From Loktanella atrilutea (GTDB lineage Bacteria > Pseudomonadota > Alphaproteobacteria > Rhodobacterales > Rhodobacteraceae): a stretch of 64,000 nucleotides of DNA. The translations under genes were made by a program, and so were the position numbers. The notes beneath the pieces are model-generated. The model made no database searches. It worked only from the letters and a program-made list of their open reading frames with translations, and was not told the origin of the DNA. Where the stretch lies: positions 186,001 through 250,000 of the forward strand of contig NZ_FQUE01000002.1 in NCBI RefSeq assembly GCF_900128995.1, read 5' to 3'. Below, piece after piece: positions 61,157-64,000 of this stretch; the stretch's first letter is position 1; every line of letters begins with the position of its first letter.

Positions 61157-63622
61157 GTGGCCCGCGGGCCGGATCCCCTTGCCGCCTATAATGCCAAGCG
61201 CGATTTTGCCCTGACGGAAGAGCCGCGCGGCAAAAGCGGCGCGGCCAGCACGACGGGTCTTCGGTTCGTCGTCCAGAAACATGACGCCCGTCGGTTGCAC
61301 TACGACTTTCGCCTCGAATGGCAGGGCGTGCTGCTTAGCTGGGCGGTGACCCGCGGCCCCAGCCCGGACACGCGAGAGAAGCGGCTTGCGGTCCGGACGG
61401 AGGACCACCCGCTGTCTTATCGTGATTTCGAGGGCACCATCCCGGCCAAGGCCTATGGCGGCGGGACCGTGATGCTGTGGGACGAAGGTCTTTGGCTGCC
61501 GGAGAACGATCCGGCGCAGGGCCTGAAGGACGGCAAGCTCGGGTTCACCCTGCAAGGGCAGCGGATGACCGGCAGCTGGGCCCTGGTCCGGATGAAGAAC
61601 AAGGGCGAGAAACGCGAGAACTGGCTGCTGATAAAGCACCGCGACAGTGCTGCCTGTGACGATCCGGACGCCTTGACGGATGGCTTCGACACCTCCGTCA
61701 CCACCGGTCGTACGATGGCGCAGATCGCGTCGGGCGCAAAGGCGAAACCGCAACGCAAACCTTCCGCGACGCAGGGCGGCAAGCGTCCCGCCTTTCGGAA
61801 ACCACAGCTTGCGACGCTCGTCAGCGACGCCCCGGGCGGCGACGACTGGATCTTCGAGACGAAGTTCGACGGCTACCGCTGCCTGGCGGCGCTGGGCAAG
61901 GGCGGTCCCCGCCTGTGGACCCGCAACGGTCACGACTGGACCGATCGGTTCCAGTCCCTGACGGCTGCTTTCGGCGCCTTGCCCTGCAAATCCGCGCTGA
62001 TCGACGGCGAAGTCATGGCCGCCCGGATCAAGGGATCGGCCTTCTCGTCCCTGCAGGCGGCGCTGGCAGAGGGGCGACCGCTGGTCTTCTATGCCTTCGA
62101 CCTGCTGTCGCTGGACGGCAAGGATTTGACCGACGCACCGTTGCTGGATCGCAAGGCGCGTCTGGCCAAGCTGCTTGACGGCTTGCCGGAGGACGGACCG
62201 CTGCGGGTCAGCACGCATATTCCCGGCGACGGCGCCCAAATCCTTGCCCATGCCTGCAAGACCGGGGCGGAGGGGATCATCGCCAAGCGCGCCGGGGCGC
62301 CCTATCGCGGGCGACGCACCACCGACTGGCTGAAGGTGAAGTGCACGAAGCGGCAGGAATTCGTGATCGGCGGGTATTCTCCTTCGGACAAGCCGGGCCG
62401 GCCCTTTGCATCGCTGCTGGTCGGAGAGATGGGGCCGGAGGGTCTTCGGTATCGCGGGCGCGTGGGCACTGGCTTTGCCGAGGGCGACTTCGATGAGCTG
62501 CAGGCGGCCCTCAGGACGCGCAAGACCAGCCCGTTCATCGACGTGCCCAGCGACATTGCCGCCGGTGCGGTCTGGGTGACACCGGGGACGGTCATCGAGG
62601 TCGATTTCACCGAATTGACGGCGGACGGGCACATCCGTCACGGCAGCTATCTGGGATTAAGGAAGGACAAGACGGCGAAGGAGGTCACGCTGGAGGTGCC
62701 GCGCAAGGCACCGGCAACAAGGTCGGACAGGGTGACGGTGGCCGGTATCGCGATCACGCATCCCGATCGCCTGATCTTTCCCGGCACGACGATTACCAAG
62801 GTCGATGTCGCGCGTTACTACGACCGCGCCAGCGCGCGGCTGATGGACATTGCCGGCAAGCGACCGTTGTCCCTGCTGCGGCTGCCGGAGGGGCAGGGCG
62901 GCGAAAGCTTCTTTCAGAAACACGCCGGCGCCGGGTTTCCCGCAGCCTTGCACCGGGTCGAGATCACGGACAGCAGCGGCGGCGCCACGACTGCCTTCGA
63001 TGCCACGAAGGCCGCGGCCTTCGTGGCGGCGGCGCAGATGGGGACGGTCGAGGTCCACATCTGGGGCGCACGGACGGACCGGCTCGACCGCCCGGACCGG
63101 CTGGTCTTCGACCTTGACCCGGACGAAGGTCTTGGCTGGTCGGATGTGCGCCGCGCCGCTTTCGACCTGCGCGACCTGCTTGCGCAGCTGGACCTTGCCA
63201 CGGTGCCCGTCGTGACCGGCGGCAAGGGCATTCACGTCTGTGTCTGCCTGCGGCGCACGCAGGGCTGGGACACGGTGAAGCTTTTCACCAAGACCGTCGC
63301 CTACATGATGGCCGAGCGGGAACCGAAGCGGTTCACCGCCGTCATGTCGAAGTCGAAGCGCAAGGGGCGGATCTTTATCGACTGGCTGCGCAACGAGCGG
63401 GGGGCGACCGCCATCGCGCCTTACGCGATCCGCGCGCGAACCGGCGGGCCGGTCGCGGTGCCGGTCACCTGGGACGCGTTAGACGAGATCGCCGGGGCGG
63501 ATGCCTTCGACATCGATGCCGCCATCGCCCACCTGTCGGCCCCCTGCCCCTATATGACGGCCCTGGCGCAGCCGCAGACCCTGACGGCACGGACGCTGGA
63601 TGCGCTATCGTCGCTGATGTAG
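61157..63622 (+). CDS. ligD: ATP-dependent DNA ligase LigD (phosphoesterase-ligase-polymerase)
   Basis: An 821-residue three-domain NHEJ enzyme. Residues 25-190 are the 3'-phosphoesterase domain (FVVQKHDARRLHYDFRLEW). Residues 225-525 are the ligase domain with adenylated lysine K236 in ETKFDGYRC, followed by an OB fold. Residues 545-815 are the primase-polymerase domain (LIFPGTTITKVDVARYYD, FDLDPDEGL with the catalytic Asp pair). The GTG start at 61157, one base after the ku stop, implies tight co-translation with Ku. Confidence 0.96.
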   Translation: MARGPDPLAAYNAKRDFALTEEPRGKSGAASTTGLRFVVQKHDARRLHYDFRLEWQGVLLSWAVTRGPSPDTREKRLAVRTEDHPLSYRDFEGTIPAKAYGGGTVMLWDEGLWLPENDPAQGLKDGKLGFTLQGQRMTGSWALVRMKNKGEKRENWLLIKHRDSAACDDPDALTDGFDTSVTTGRTMAQIASGAKAKPQRKPSATQGGKRPAFRKPQLATLVSDAPGGDDWIFETKFDGYRCLAALGKGGPRLWTRNGHDWTDRFQSLTAAFGALPCKSALIDGEVMAARIKGSAFSSLQAALAEGRPLVFYAFDLLSLDGKDLTDAPLLDRKARLAKLLDGLPEDGPLRVSTHIPGDGAQILAHACKTGAEGIIAKRAGAPYRGRRTTDWLKVKCTKRQEFVIGGYSPSDKPGRPFASLLVGEMGPEGLRYRGRVGTGFAEGDFDELQAALRTRKTSPFIDVPSDIAAGAVWVTPGTVIEVDFTELTADGHIRHGSYLGLRKDKTAKEVTLEVPRKAPATRSDRVTVAGIAITHPDRLIFPGTTITKVDVARYYDRASARLMDIAGKRPLSLLRLPEGQGGESFFQKHAGAGFPAALHRVEITDSSGGATTAFDATKAAAFVAAAQMGTVEVHIWGARTDRLDRPDRLVFDLDPDEGLGWSDVRRAAFDLRDLLAQLDLATVPVVTGGKGIHVCVCLRRTQGWDTVKLFTKTVAYMMAEREPKRFTAVMSKSKRKGRIFIDWLRNERGATAIAPYAIRARTGGPVAVPVTWDALDEIAGADAFDIDAAIAHLSAPCPYMTALAQPQTLTARTLDALSSLM

Positions 63623-63717
63623 GGGCCTTTGGCGCGGACCGACACCTGACCCTTCGCCTTCTGTTTTTCGGCACGGGACGCTATCAGGGTCGCAGGGTGT
63701 TACGGGGAATATGATCG

Positions 63718-64000
63718 ATGGGTCCAAAATGGTCGAAGACCCCGACATCGCGGATCGACAGGCTGCTGTCGTCCATGGGCTACGGGTCCAGAACCGAAAT
63801 CGCGCGGATTGCGCGGGCTGGAAAGGTGATGCTCGACGGTGAGGCACTGCGGGACGTCACGGCGCGGATCCCCGTCACGCCCGATCTGTCGGCCCGGATG
63901 ATGGTTCAAGGCGAAGCGCTGGACCCCGTGGCAGGCATGGTCGTCCTGATGAACAAGCCCCTCGGCGTGACGTGTTCCCACAAGGACGAGGGCACCTTGA
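63718..64000 (+). CDS. RsuA/RluB-type pseudouridine synthase, N-terminal part
   Basis: A 94-codon fragment open to the window end. Residues 10-60 form an S4 RNA-binding domain (SRIDRLLSSMGYGSRTEIAR), and the catalytic domain begins with VVLMNKPLGVTCS, a motif of the small RsuA/RluB/RluE/RluF group that modifies 16S or 23S rRNA. The catalytic Asp motif lies beyond the window, so the exact target cannot be told. The ATG at 63718 overlaps an out-of-frame ATG at 63711. Confidence 0.85.
   Translation, partial: MGPKWSKTPTSRIDRLLSSMGYGSRTEIARIARAGKVMLDGEALRDVTARIPVTPDLSARMMVQGEALDPVAGMVVLMNKPLGVTCSHKDEGTL

Overview
The window is chromosomal DNA of an alphaproteobacterium, almost certainly of the Rhodobacteraceae (roseobacter-type). 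The reasons are a high GC content, several families typical of that group (DUF1127, DUF484-xerC, DUF2849, DUF934, DUF1489, DUF2948, UPF0262), a phosphatidylcholine synthase, a class II ribonucleotide reductase, and the gene order murA-DUF2948-hisD-UPF0262-LMW phosphatase-infA-maf-rng-yacG-tRNA-Phe. No prophage, insertion sequence or CRISPR array was found.

Layout. 1-12 kb: housekeeping, repair and transport genes (ruvC, prmA, msrA, an Fsr-like exporter, priA, DUF484-xerC, pcs, EamA exporter, ogt, transglutaminase). 12-15.4 kb: a complete TRAP transporter (dctP-dctQ-dctM). 15.5-17.8 kb: a cobalamin-binding regulator-like protein divergent from a cytochrome P450. 17.8-23.9 kb: an assimilatory sulfur operon (cysG, DUF2849, cysI-like reductase, cysH, DUF934, fpr) divergent from an Lrp/AsnC regulator, with two palindromic sites between them. 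24-31.2 kb: a GFA protein, an Ala-rich membrane-anchored protein, infC (apparently starting at AUA), a PNPOx-like protein, an OmpA-family protein with 24 pentapeptide repeats, and a DedA/PAP2/LssY-like fusion. 31.2-39.6 kb: an acyl-CoA synthetase, DUF1489, class II RNR with a tandem NrdR-box-like pair, TrkH, a decayed kdpB, and a dihaem cytochrome c. 39.6-40.3 kb: gene-poor DNA next to tRNA-Phe. 40.3-48.9 kb: the conserved murA-to-yacG block, interrupted by a PRC-barrel protein gene on the other strand, then tRNA-Thr.

49-64 kb: a bacteriophytochrome kinase with its haem oxygenase; a tightly packed seven-gene operon of three GT2 glycosyltransferases, one GT4-like glycosyltransferase, a PIG-L deacetylase, a NodS-like methyltransferase and an acyl-CoA-dehydrogenase-like protein; a Crp/Fnr regulator divergent from the ku-ligD end-joining pair, with a perfect 16-bp palindrome between them; and the start of an RsuA-type pseudouridine synthase cut by the window end.

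How the genes work together. The sulfur operon takes sulfate (as APS/PAPS) to sulfide, makes its own sirohaem, and carries a possible ferredoxin/flavodoxin reductase in place of CysJ. bphO makes biliverdin for bphP. Ku and LigD form a two-gene NHEJ system. The seven-gene cluster reads as a pathway for an unknown extracellular or membrane glycoconjugate, with de-N-acetylation and methylation steps that parallel Nod-factor chemistry. It is the best candidate here for an undescribed system.
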